Program-made: the position numbers and the translations under genes
DNA from: Anaerocolumna xylanovorans DSM 12503
GTDB lineage: Bacteria > Bacillota > Clostridia > Lachnospirales > Lachnospiraceae
Direction of reading: 5' to 3'
Length of the DNA stretch: 64,000 nucleotides
NCBI RefSeq assembly: GCF_900143645.1
Contig: NZ_FRFD01000008.1
Span: 121,595-185,594 of the forward strand
Notes under the pieces: generated by a model
Told to the model about the DNA's origin: nothing
Seen by the model: the letters and a program-made list of their open reading frames with translations, nothing else
The model's database searches: none
Shown here: piece after piece, positions 23,927-32,140 of the stretch
Position numbering within the stretch: the first letter of the stretch is position 1
How the letters are laid out: the number at the start of each line of letters is the position of its first letter

Positions 23927-24985
23927 ATGAGCATTAAAAAACATTCTTTTGGCAGGACTTCTGACGGAGAAGAAGCCACTCTTTATACATTGATTAACAA
24001 AAAGGGAATGTCAGTCAGTCTGACAGATTATGGTGCCAATATTGTAAATATAATCGTCTCGGACAAGGGCGGTAAATATGACGATGTGGTACTTGGCTAT
24101 GAAAATGTAACCGGTTATGAAAACAATAAGCCAGGTTATGGCTCCTTTATCGGGCGCAATGCCAACCGAATAGGCGGTGCTTCCTTTGAGATAAACGGAA
24201 AGGCTTATACTCTTGAAAAAAATAACGGGGAGAACAATCTTCACAGCGGTTCCAAAAGCTATAACAAATATATGTATGAGACGGAAATCTTTGAGGAAGA
24301 GGATGCGGATTCTGTGGAGTTTTCCAGATTAAGCCCTCATATGGAACAGGGCTTTCCCGGAAATCTTGATATCAGCGTGACTTACACCTTAACGGATGAA
24401 AATGAACTGGTGATTGAGTATATGGCAGTGTCTGACAGAGATACCATCTGCAACCTGACAAACCATTCCTATTTTAATCTGAACGGACATGCCTCCGGTT
24501 CCATCTTAAACCATAAGGTTATGGTTAAGGCAGACAGTTTTACACCTACCGATGCACAGTTAATCCCTACGGGCGAGATAAGAAGCGTGGAAGGCACCCC
24601 CATGGATTTCTGTAAATTAAAGGCTCTCGGAGCAGAAATTGAGGCAGATTATGAGCCTTTGAAACAGGCAGGGGGTTATGACCATAACTATGTATTAAAC
24701 ATCAGCGGTACGGAGGTAGAAAAGGTGGCAGAGCTTGTCAGTGATGAGAGCGGAAGAAAGATGGAAGTCTTTACGAATCTGCCGGGGCTGCAGCTTTATA
24801 CCGGTAATTTTATTGACGGAACAGAAGAGGGTAAGAAAAAGTTTGTCTATGAGAAACGTGGGGGCGTATGCTTTGAAACACAGCTTTTCCCGGATGCCTG
24901 CAATAAACCCGAATTTCCCTCCAGTTTTTTAAAGGCTGGAAATGAATACGATTATGTAACAGTGTATAAATTCGGATTAAAATAA
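23927..24985 (+). CDS. galM: Aldose 1-epimerase (galactose mutarotase)
   Basis: From ATG 23927 (GAAGGAGAAG upstream) the product is 352 residues, the family length; the frame's longer start lies in the promoter region. GalM motifs are present: GSFIGRNANRIGG, NLHSG with the substrate-binding His, TNHSYFNLNGH with the catalytic His, and FETQLFPDACN with the catalytic Glu. It interconverts alpha and beta anomers of hexoses in the cytoplasm. A possible promoter TTGAAC-N17-TATTCT lies at 23865-23893. It is a single-gene unit ending in a strong terminator. Confidence 0.95.
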   Translation: MSIKKHSFGRTSDGEEATLYTLINKKGMSVSLTDYGANIVNIIVSDKGGKYDDVVLGYENVTGYENNKPGYGSFIGRNANRIGGASFEINGKAYTLEKNNGENNLHSGSKSYNKYMYETEIFEEEDADSVEFSRLSPHMEQGFPGNLDISVTYTLTDENELVIEYMAVSDRDTICNLTNHSYFNLNGHASGSILNHKVMVKADSFTPTDAQLIPTGEIRSVEGTPMDFCKLKALGAEIEADYEPLKQAGGYDHNYVLNISGTEVEKVAELVSDESGRKMEVFTNLPGLQLYTGNFIDGTEEGKKKFVYEKRGGVCFETQLFPDACNKPEFPSSFLKAGNEYDYVTVYKFGLK

Positions 24986-25006
24986 TAAAACAAAAATAAA
25001 ACATTT

Positions 25007-25055
25007 AAAAAGTGCTTATTCCTTGTAGAAATCAAAAGGTATAAGCACTTTTTTT
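25007..25055. terminator. Bidirectional terminator between galM and upp
   Basis: AAAAAGTGCTTAT (25007-25019) pairs with ATAAGCACTTTTT (25041-25053), followed by T on the plus strand and preceded by A-rich sequence for the minus direction. Confidence 0.88.
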
Positions 25056-25071
25056 AAAAAGCTGTATATAA

Positions 25072-25701
25072 TTATTTCGTACCGTATATTCTGTCGCCGG
25101 CATCTCCAAGGCCAGGAAGGATATAGCCATGTTCATTCAAACGATCGTCAAGAGAACCAATGTAAATCTCTACGTCAGGATGAGCTTCGGATAAACGCTT
25201 AACACCTTCGGGAGCTGCAATCAGGCATAAGAAGTGGATTTTTGATATTCCTTTTTCTTTTAGCAAAGTGATAGCTGCAGAGGCAGAACCACCGGTAGCT
25301 AACATGGGATCCACTACAAATATTTCTCTTTCACTGGCATCAACAGGGAGTTTACAGAAATACTCGACAGGTTCTAAGGTTTCTTCGTTGCGGTAGAGAC
25401 CGATGTGGCCTACTTTAGCATTGGGAATAAGATTTAAGATACCGTCAGCCATATGAAGGCCGGCTCTTAAGATAGGAACGATACAGAGTTTTTTGCCCTC
25501 GATTTCTTGGGCAACTGTTTTTACAAGAGGTGTTTCTATTTCGATATCAGTCAGAGGAAGCTCTCTGGTGGCTTCATAGCATATCAGCATTGCTACTTCC
25601 GATACCAAATCACGAAATTCCTTGGTAGAAGTGTTTTTACGCCTCATGATACCAATTTTATGCTTAATCAACGGGTGATTCATAACAACAACTTTAGACA
25701 T
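25072..25701 (-). CDS. upp: Uracil phosphoribosyltransferase
   Basis: This 209-residue enzyme converts uracil and PRPP to UMP in pyrimidine salvage. It has the start MNHPLIKHKIGIMRR, the segment CIVPILRAGLHMADGIL, the PRPP-binding motif FVVDPMLATGGSA, and the C-terminal uracil-binding GDAGDRIYGTK. Length matches Upp. The ribosome site is TTGGAGG. It is transcribed toward galM and shares the terminator. Confidence 0.97.
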   Translation of the reverse strand: MSKVVVMNHPLIKHKIGIMRRKNTSTKEFRDLVSEVAMLICYEATRELPLTDIEIETPLVKTVAQEIEGKKLCIVPILRAGLHMADGILNLIPNAKVGHIGLYRNEETLEPVEYFCKLPVDASEREIFVVDPMLATGGSASAAITLLKEKGISKIHFLCLIAAPEGVKRLSEAHPDVEIYIGSLDDRLNEHGYILPGLGDAGDRIYGTK

Positions 25702-25930
25702 AATTTTGCCTCCAATTTTTTATATTTACAAGGTTGTCCAAAAGCTGGCCCTTGTTTGCTCTACCTGCCATTATATCAAATAACGGGCCTTAAGAAAAGT
25801 AGAAATTAATATTTTATAGCTGGAAATTTGAGCAATGAAAGGGGGAAATATGTCGTCAGGCAATCTATTTTCAATTAATTGTCACCAGATGGTTTATTTT
25901 GGATAAATTACCATTAGGCAATTTAGACTA

Positions 25931-26011
25931 ACTTAATTGTCGCCAGACAATTTATTAACTTAATTGTCGTCAGACAATTTATTAACTTAATTGTCGTCAG
26001 ACAATTTAGTT
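25931..26011. repeat. Tandem array of a 27-bp palindrome-containing repeat
   Basis: Three contiguous 27-bp copies begin at 25931, 25958 and 25985 (ACTTAATTGTCGYCAGACAA core). Each holds an inverted repeat ATTGTC-N4-GACAAT. Degenerate copies extend upstream to about 25853 (GTCGTCAGGCAATC; AATTGTCACCAGATGG; CATTAGGCAATTTAGACTA). There are no spacers, so this is not CRISPR. The rest of the 690-bp gap from upp to the next gene shows no convincing gene. Confidence 0.85.
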
Positions 26012-26394
26012 ATAGACAGAGGAGAAGCCCGGTAGAGGGGGGAGGGTTACTACCAGGCTTAGTTTTATGAAAAAAATTATCTTGTTAGTGTTTTTAGGTG
26101 AAACATTTTAAAATTCAATCTTCCTGCAATTTGTTGTTATCTAATTGCTATGGTTTTATTATATCGGACATATATGATGAGTGTATGGATGTTTTATGAA
26201 CAATTTGTGAATATTAGGACTTGTTTTTTCCACGATTATCAGAATTTACCAAGGCTACAATCAGGGAACTTACAGATACTATTTCTTAAAAGACGCTTAG
26301 ACTTAAAAATACAATGTCTTTTTAACACCCCTTCATTTATGCAGTATTGCAAGCAAGCCAAGAATAAATCATTATCAGGGAGAGGAAGTTATTT

Positions 26395-26847
26395 GTGGCC
26401 AGTATATTTCGGAAATTGATTAGCAGGGAGTTCGGAGAGAATATCTACTATAAATATTTTTATGTTTGTCAGAGAAGCCTTCAGGATAAAGTTTTTGACA
26501 GTGACGAGATCTATCAGGATATTTATCGGAGAGTAGAAAGAAAGGACAAAGGCGATATCAAAAAAATGCAGAAGCGTTTAAATGAATCTCTGGTAATAGC
26601 CGTTCGTATTATAAAAACTTATGTCATATTTGTAGTCTATGTTCTGGCGGCTGTTTTATATCTGGTCACTATTGGGCTAAGTCCCCTTGCAACGGTTGTA
26701 GGAATCCTTTTAATCAGCTTTGTGCTGCTTCAGAAGACCTACGAGTATATTATTAATAAATATTGCTATATCGACGCCCAGATTGTCCTAATCTATAAAA
26801 ATGTCCTGGATAAATTGATGGTTTCGGAGCAGAATGAAACACATTAA
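26395..26847 (+). CDS. Hypothetical two-helix membrane protein
   Basis: This 150-residue protein starts at GTG 26395 behind AGGGAGAGGAAG. Residues 1-60 are charged and predicted helical (DEIYQDIYRRVERKDKGDIK); two membrane helices follow at about 68-88 and 92-112 (VIFVVYVLAAVLYLVTIGLS, VVGILLISFVLLQ); the tail reads KYCYIDAQIVLIYKNVLDKLM. I do not recognise a family. It stands alone between the palindrome array and the siderophore operon. Confidence 0.7.
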   Translation: MASIFRKLISREFGENIYYKYFYVCQRSLQDKVFDSDEIYQDIYRRVERKDKGDIKKMQKRLNESLVIAVRIIKTYVIFVVYVLAAVLYLVTIGLSPLATVVGILLISFVLLQKTYEYIINKYCYIDAQIVLIYKNVLDKLMVSEQNETH

Positions 26848-27027
26848 AAGATATTCTGATACAAACTACCTCTGAAAAACACAGAATGTATCAGCCGTAT
26901 CGGAAGGACAGGCAGCCTTCATACAGGAACTGGAGGAGTTTGGATAAAAAAGCAAAGTATCAGTAAAAGAAGCAAATTGAAAATGATAACATTTCTCAAT
27001 TTATTAATAAAAAGAACAGTAACAGGG

Positions 27028-27058
27028 GCCTCATTTCTTTTCAGAAAGAGGCTTTTTT
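27028..27058 (+). terminator. Terminator after the two-helix membrane protein
   Basis: GCCTC (27028-27032) pairs with GAGGC (27048-27052), with inner TTTC/GAAA and a six-T run. It lies 180 bp after the stop; the 180 bp between hold only a short C-terminal-like open stretch. Confidence 0.8.
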
Positions 27059-27139
27059 ACTGTGTTTTACACGGATTGGCTTATAATCGGGACTTAAATT
27101 TTTCGATATTGGAAATTCACATATCCAATTTTCTGCTAC

Positions 27140-27191
27140 TTGACAAAAGGAGTCTCCTTTGATAATCTATGCGAAGTTAGGCGCGACTAAC
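27140..27191 (+). promoter_or_regulatory. Siderophore operon promoter with two palindromic operators
   Basis: TTGACA (27140-27145) is followed by a perfect 15-bp palindrome AAAGGAGTCTCCTTT (27146-27160) filling the spacer. The -10 is either GATAAT (27161-27166, 15-bp spacer) or TAATCT (27163-27168, 17-bp spacer). A second inverted repeat, GTTAG-GCGCGA-CTAAC (27176-27191), covers the predicted start site. Placement suggests repression, plausibly by an iron-responsive DtxR/Fur-type or other metal regulator; identity is inference. Confidence 0.7.
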
Positions 27192-27218
27192 ATCATAAGC
27201 GCAAAGAAGAGGAGTTAA

Positions 27219-27326
27219 GAGTGAAAGAAAATTTAAAAATGAAAGGATGCCACGTTTAGATTCTTTCACTCATTTTTATTTGTGGCAATATCGCAGGCAA
27301 GCCTGCGATATGCAATGGGTATAAAC
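27219..27326 (+). repeat. Mosaic start-codon repeat, copy R4
   Basis: A hairpin with an enlarged loop: GAGTGAAAGAA (27219-27229) with TTCTTTCACTC (27261-27271). Linker: ATTTTTATTTGTGGCAA. B palindrome: TATCGCAGGC (27289-27298), AA, GCCTGCGATA (27301-27310), perfect. Then TGCAATGGGTATAAAC and ATG at 27327. It lies between the promoter and the gene, so it is transcribed. No good ribosome site other than ATGGG is present. Confidence 0.85.
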
Positions 27327-28427
27327 ATGAAATTGAAAAAATTAAGTTCTATTTTAGTCATAGCACTGGTTATGACTCTGACAGCCTGCACGGGCAAATC
27401 AGGTGATAATTCAGCAGCGGATAATAAGAATGCTGCAGAGGAAGTAACAGCAACACCTGCAGAGGACACCGCAGGGAATACAGAACCGACAGAAGCTGTG
27501 ACAGAGGCAGAAACGCAGTATCCCATAACTATAAAACATGCTTTTGGCGAGTCTGTAATCGAAAGCAAACCTGAACGCGTAGTTACCATATCCTGGGGAA
27601 ACCAGGATGTCCCCTTAGCATTAGGAATAGTTCCGGCAGGCATATCCGAAGCCAATTACGGAGTAATCGATGGCAGCCGTTTATTGCCCTGGACGAAAGA
27701 AGCCTTCAAAAATCTTGGCGTAGAGAATCCGGTTCTTTTTAATGATACGGACGGTTTGGATTTTGAAGCTATCAGTGATGCACAGCCGGATGTAATTCTT
27801 GCGGCTTATTCCGGGATTACAGAGGAAGAATATAATTTATTAAGTAAAATTGCACCTGTGGTAGCATATCCTACTCTTGCCTGGCAGACATACTGGCGTG
27901 ACCAGATTACCATGGATGCCCAAGGAATGGGTATGAAAACAGAGGGAGAGAAACTGGTCTCTGATCTGGAGCAGCTGATTGCAGGCAAAACTGCTGCCTA
28001 TCCTCAGATAGCAGGTAAGACCGCTGTTTTCTGCTACTTTAATCCCTCTGATCTTGGTAAGTTTTATATCTACCTGCCTACAGATCCCCGTGCGGCTTAT
28101 TTGGAGGATCTTGGAATGAAAGTACCGGAGAGCGTTACGAAACTGGCTGAGGGTTCTACCAGCTTTGCAATTGAAATCAGTGCCGAGAATGCGGATCTTC
28201 TTAAAGATATTGACATTATTATAGCGTACGGAGATGCGGCCTTACTGAAAGCTCTTCAGGCAGATTCACTTGTTGGCACCATTCCCGCGGTAAAGAGGGG
28301 GTCAATTGTACTGATTCAGGATGGCACACCACTGGCTGCCTCCGGTACCCCCAGTGCCTTATCCATACCGGCAACCATTGATGACTACTTAAAGATTATC
28401 GGAGAGGCAGCTGATAAAGCACAATGA
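27327..28427 (+). CDS. Iron-siderophore ABC transporter binding lipoprotein
   Basis: From ATG 27327 the product is 366 residues; the longer start at 27282 is repeat sequence. A signal peptide with lipobox LTAC (Cys at about residue 21) is followed by an acidic Glu/Thr linker and a PeriBP type III (helical-backbone) domain: ITIKHAFGESVIESKPERVVTIS, LDFEAISDAQPDVILA, TIPAVKRGSIVLI. This matches FepB/FhuD-like iron-complex binding proteins. It overlaps the next permease by four bases. The ligand could be a ferric siderophore; heme or corrinoid cannot be fully excluded, but the paired FecCD permeases and context favour iron. Confidence 0.9.
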   Translation: MKLKKLSSILVIALVMTLTACTGKSGDNSAADNKNAAEEVTATPAEDTAGNTEPTEAVTEAETQYPITIKHAFGESVIESKPERVVTISWGNQDVPLALGIVPAGISEANYGVIDGSRLLPWTKEAFKNLGVENPVLFNDTDGLDFEAISDAQPDVILAAYSGITEEEYNLLSKIAPVVAYPTLAWQTYWRDQITMDAQGMGMKTEGEKLVSDLEQLIAGKTAAYPQIAGKTAVFCYFNPSDLGKFYIYLPTDPRAAYLEDLGMKVPESVTKLAEGSTSFAIEISAENADLLKDIDIIIAYGDAALLKALQADSLVGTIPAVKRGSIVLIQDGTPLAASGTPSALSIPATIDDYLKIIGEAADKAQ

Positions 28428-29422
28428 AAGTTAAAAAATTAATAATACTGATAAGTGCCAGTGTAACCCTGCTTGTATTATCAGCTTTTGCATCACTCGC
28501 ATTTGGTTCAAGAAATGTAGGACTGAAAGAAGTTATAGGCACATTGTTCCACTTAAGCAGCACTTCCTTTGAATCTTTAGTCGTGCGTGAACGTATTCCA
28601 AGAACTGTATTCAGTATTATTGCCGGAGCTTCCCTTGGAGTCTCCGGCGCTCTGATGCAGGCAATTACCCGTAATCCCATTGCCGATCCCAGTATTTTGG
28701 GTGTAAATACCGGAGCTTCCCTTTTTGTGGTAAGCGGAATTGCATTTTTTCATGTCAATAGCGCAAGTCAATATATATGGTTCGCTTTAGCAGGTGCTGC
28801 GGTAACTGCTGTTTTTGTTTACAGAATTGGTTCCATGGGATATGGAGGCGCCACTCCTATAAAGCTCGCCCTGGCAGGTGCGGCAACCAGTGCTGCCCTA
28901 TCGTCTTTGGTCAGTGCCGTAATCCTGCCCAGAACAGAAGTCATGAATGCTTTTCGGTTCTGGCAGGTAGGCAGTGTCAGCGGAGCAACCTGGGAGGGAA
29001 TCCTTTCGGTATCCCCTTTTCTGGTTGCCGGCTTAATTATAGGAATTCTCTCAGCTTCAGCTTTAAATGCCCTTGCCTTAGGTGACGATGTGGCAACAGG
29101 ACTTGGCGTAAATACCGGGCTGGTAAGAATTGCGGGAGCACTGGCAGGAGTACTGCTATGCGGTGCAACAACAGCTCTGGCCGGTCCTATCGGATTTGTG
29201 GGACTGATGATTCCCCATACCATGAGGCTTATCTGTGGGCCCAACATGAGATATATTGTACCTATGTCAGCCGTGGGAGGAGCTATCCTTTTGACTGTTT
29301 CAGATATCATAGGAAGATTCATAGGGTATCCCGGTGAACTGGAAGCCGGAATTATTACGGCATTTTTCGGAGCACCTATTCTGATACTGATTGCCATGAG
29401 AGTGAAGGTGCGTTCATTATGA
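28424..29422 (+). CDS. FecCD-family iron ABC permease, subunit 1
   Basis: This 332-residue membrane protein has nine to ten hydrophobic segments and FecCD signatures: VRERIPRTVFSIIAGASLGVSGALMQ, RNPIADPSILGVNTGAS, ALGDDVATGLGVN and LAGPIGFVGLMIPHTMRL. It forms a heterodimeric channel with the next gene product for iron-siderophore import. The start overlaps the binding-protein stop (ATGA) and its end overlaps the next start, so translation is coupled. Confidence 0.94.
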   Translation: MKVKKLIILISASVTLLVLSAFASLAFGSRNVGLKEVIGTLFHLSSTSFESLVVRERIPRTVFSIIAGASLGVSGALMQAITRNPIADPSILGVNTGASLFVVSGIAFFHVNSASQYIWFALAGAAVTAVFVYRIGSMGYGGATPIKLALAGAATSAALSSLVSAVILPRTEVMNAFRFWQVGSVSGATWEGILSVSPFLVAGLIIGILSASALNALALGDDVATGLGVNTGLVRIAGALAGVLLCGATTALAGPIGFVGLMIPHTMRLICGPNMRYIVPMSAVGGAILLTVSDIIGRFIGYPGELEAGIITAFFGAPILILIAMRVKVRSL

Positions 29423-30453
29423 CAAATACGAATGTTAATATTGTAAGAGCCGGTTTCTATAAAAGAAGAATCCGCTACATAGCAGTAACAGTTGTTTTGA
29501 CAGTCTTTACGGCAATTCTTTGCAGTGCCATGCTATATCTGGGCAATACCAGATATTCCCCGGAAGTAATCCTGCGGGTTCTCCTTGGCGAGCAGGTAAA
29601 AGGTGCTGCCTTCGCTATCGGGACCATCAGGCTTCCACGAATGTTAGCCGGATTGCTAGCGGGTATGGCATTTGGAATGGCCGGCAATACCTTTCAGACC
29701 ATGTTAAGAAATCCCCTGGCAAGCCCGGATATTATAGGAGTCAGTTCCGGTTCCGGTGTGGCAGCAGTTTTTTGCATTCTTGTTTTAAAGGTAAGCGGCA
29801 ATATCGTTTCCATATCGGCGGTTATTGCCGGACTTTCTGTGGCCTTCCTGATATACGCACTTTCCAGGGGAGGCAGCTTTTCAGGAGGAAGACTGATTCT
29901 TATCGGAATCGGCATGCAGGCCATGTTAAATGCGGTGATATCCTTTTTACTTTTAAGAGCTAATCAGTATGATGTGCCTGCTGCCCTTAGATGGCTTAGC
30001 GGCAGTTTAAACGGAATGAAAATGGAAGACATTCCGGCGCTCTTTATCGTTGTTCTCTTATTTGGGTGCCTGTTGGTTTTCTTTGGCAGGCAGTTAAAAA
30101 TACTTGAACTGGGAGAGCAGTCTGCTGTTACTTTAGGTTTAAGAACGGATAGAACAAGACTTCTGCTGGTTTTATGTGCCGTGTTCTTAATTGCTTATGC
30201 AACTGCGGTAACAGGGCCTATTGCTTTTGTCGCTTTTTTAGCGGGCCCCATAGCAGGAAGGATGGCAGGTGCGGGTAATTCCAATACCATACCGGCCGGA
30301 CTAACGGGAGCAGTCTTGGTGCTTTTGGCAGATATCATAGGGCAGTATGCTTTTGATATCCGTTTTCCAGTGGGGATTATTACAGGAATACTGGGTGCCC
30401 CCTACCTCATTTATTTACTGATACGTATGAATCGAACCGGAGGAGCAGCATGA
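29419..30453 (+). CDS. FecCD-family iron ABC permease, subunit 2
   Basis: This 344-residue permease pairs with the previous one. It shows IRLPRMLAGLLAGMAFGMAGNTFQ, RNPLASPDIIGVSSGSG, LGEQSAVTLGLRTDRTR and VTGPIAFVAFLAGPIAGRM. Four-base overlaps on both sides make it part of a translationally coupled cassette. The second helix bundle follows the usual BtuC/FhuB-type topology. Confidence 0.94.
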   Translation: MTNTNVNIVRAGFYKRRIRYIAVTVVLTVFTAILCSAMLYLGNTRYSPEVILRVLLGEQVKGAAFAIGTIRLPRMLAGLLAGMAFGMAGNTFQTMLRNPLASPDIIGVSSGSGVAAVFCILVLKVSGNIVSISAVIAGLSVAFLIYALSRGGSFSGGRLILIGIGMQAMLNAVISFLLLRANQYDVPAALRWLSGSLNGMKMEDIPALFIVVLLFGCLLVFFGRQLKILELGEQSAVTLGLRTDRTRLLLVLCAVFLIAYATAVTGPIAFVAFLAGPIAGRMAGAGNSNTIPAGLTGAVLVLLADIIGQYAFDIRFPVGIITGILGAPYLIYLLIRMNRTGGAA

Positions 30454-31256
30454 AACAAACACCTATATTTTCAGCCAGCAATATTGTTGCCGGTTATGAT
30501 AAAAAGATAATAATCAATAATATTGATGTGATTATACCAAATAACAAAATCAGCGTAATCATTGGTGCCAATGCCTGCGGTAAATCCACACTGCTAAAAA
30601 CCCTGGCCAGATTGATTAAACCGGTTTCCGGTGAGATTGTTCTTGACGGAAAACAGATCAGTGCTATTCCTCCCAAGCAGTTAGCCAGAGTGCTGGGGCT
30701 GCTTCCCCAAGCACCGGTAGTGCCGGAAGGAATTACGGTTTCTGATCTGGTATCCAGAGGACGGTATCCTTACCAGAACTTTTTAAAAGGATTAGGGAAA
30801 AAGGATTATGAAGCGGTGGAAGAAGCATTGGAAATCATGGGGATTACTGATCTTGCTAACCGCAGTGTAGATGAATTGTCAGGAGGACAGCGCCAGAGGG
30901 TCTGGATTGCCATGGCACTTGCCCAGCAGACAGACATTCTGCTGTTGGACGAGCCTACTACCTTTTTAGATATTACCTATCAGATAGAAATTCTGGATCT
31001 GCTGACGGATTTAAACCGTAAGAGGGGGACGACTATTGTCATGGTGCTGCATGACATCAACCTGTCTGCCCGTTATGCAGATTATATCTTTGCGGTACAA
31101 AAAGGAAATCTGATTGCCCAGGGAGAACCTTCTAAGATTATATCGGAAGAATTAATGAAGCAGGTATTTGGACTGGATTGTGCAGTAATAAAAGATCCGG
31201 TTTCCGGCTCCCCCTTTATTGTACCCAAGGGAAGATATCATGTGGTAACTGCTTAG
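30450..31256 (+). CDS. Iron-siderophore ABC transporter ATPase
   Basis: This 268-residue ATPase has Walker A GANACGKST (residue 4 of the loop is Ala where most FepC proteins have Gly), the Q-loop LLPQAP, the signature LSGGQRQRVWIAM, Walker B DILLLDEPTTFLD and the switch His in MVLHDINLSARYAD. It powers the two FecCD permeases. The end overlaps, tail to tail by four bases, the convergent tocopherol-cyclase-like gene, so no terminator separates the strands there. Confidence 0.95.
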   Translation: MKQTPIFSASNIVAGYDKKIIINNIDVIIPNNKISVIIGANACGKSTLLKTLARLIKPVSGEIVLDGKQISAIPPKQLARVLGLLPQAPVVPEGITVSDLVSRGRYPYQNFLKGLGKKDYEAVEEALEIMGITDLANRSVDELSGGQRQRVWIAMALAQQTDILLLDEPTTFLDITYQIEILDLLTDLNRKRGTTIVMVLHDINLSARYADYIFAVQKGNLIAQGEPSKIISEELMKQVFGLDCAVIKDPVSGSPFIVPKGRYHVVTA

Positions 31257-32140
31257 ATTTTGGATGATTCCAGGCTTATTCTGCTGCTCTTTAAGTTAAA
31301 AATGGATTGCTTTTTATGGGACAGGAGAAAATTCCCTTCACAAAGATGGGCTTCCTTTATAATCCGGTCCATTTTTCCTTTCAAGGGAGCATTTAAGTCA
31401 TAGGAAGAGGGAGAAGATGTCTCTTTTATTCTTATCCGAAGGAAATAATCTCCCTGTCTTAACATAATCAGAGAAGGTGTTGCACTTAAAATCCGTACTC
31501 CCAGGTAGGTGGCAAGGCGGTATTCCTTCCCCTTATAGTGTATGGCACAGATACAGCCGGTAAACTGAGTACCCCAGAGGGGAATATGGGCAACGGAGAG
31601 CATCACAGAGCAGGTATCCCCTGAAAAATCATTGCATTGCAGCCAAAGATAGGAACTGGGGAAGGAATGACCCCAGTCTTTTTCAATGTAACCGATGCCC
31701 TTGTCAAAGGGGAGGGTTCTATCATTCATAGTAAGATTTCCCGACAGGCGGTGGGACATGCTGATAACTTCATGTTTGCATTCCATAAAGGGAAGATACC
31801 GAAAGAAACCCATAATACTGTAGGCTATCGGATGCAGGCTGCGGTAAAGAAGGACACCTTTCAGCGTAAGGCCTTCCGCAGTAATGTCTATCATGATACC
31901 CTCTTTGGTAAATACATTTTTACCAAGGCGGATATAGCAGGCTTTCCGGTCAATAAAACATTCTTTTGGGGAGAAAGTAAGACAGAAGGACCTGCTTCCT
32001 GCTATTATCTGCAAAAAGGGAGTTATATCGCTGCCCTTTTCCCGGTTGATACCAGGAATAAAGGCAAGCACTTCCTCTTTGTATTGGTGCTTAAAATACC
32101 AGCCCTCAAAGTATGGTCTCTGCTTCAGGAGATTCTTCAT
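31253..32140 (-). CDS. Tocopherol-cyclase-like family protein
   Basis: This 295-residue protein carries the family hallmarks: YFEGWYFKHQ near residue 10, GYIEKDWGHSFPSSYLWLQ in the middle, and paired beta-strand-rich halves. Bacterial members are not known to make tocopherol and probably bind or modify a lipid-like or isoprenoid ligand. The ribosome site is AAGGAGGG. Its start lies 35 bases inside the 3' end of the FAD-Rieske gene, so the two are translationally linked. A Trp-rich DWGH motif suggests an intact ligand pocket. Confidence 0.8.
   Translation of the reverse strand: MKNLLKQRPYFEGWYFKHQYKEEVLAFIPGINREKGSDITPFLQIIAGSRSFCLTFSPKECFIDRKACYIRLGKNVFTKEGIMIDITAEGLTLKGVLLYRSLHPIAYSIMGFFRYLPFMECKHEVISMSHRLSGNLTMNDRTLPFDKGIGYIEKDWGHSFPSSYLWLQCNDFSGDTCSVMLSVAHIPLWGTQFTGCICAIHYKGKEYRLATYLGVRILSATPSLIMLRQGDYFLRIRIKETSSPSSYDLNAPLKGKMDRIIKEAHLCEGNFLLSHKKQSIFNLKSSRISLESSKI

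Noticed and set aside
25853..26011. CRISPR array
   Set aside because: Units are contiguous with no unique spacers and no cas genes are in the window.
26150..26419. 89-codon plus-strand ORF before the two-helix membrane protein
   Set aside because: No ribosome site, unusual composition and no recognisable pattern; it overlaps the supported GTG start at 26395.
26876..26946. Possible C-terminal remnant (VSEGQAAFIQELEEFG)
   Set aside because: Only about 20 codons, preceded by a stop; similarity to flavodoxin-like tails is too weak to call.
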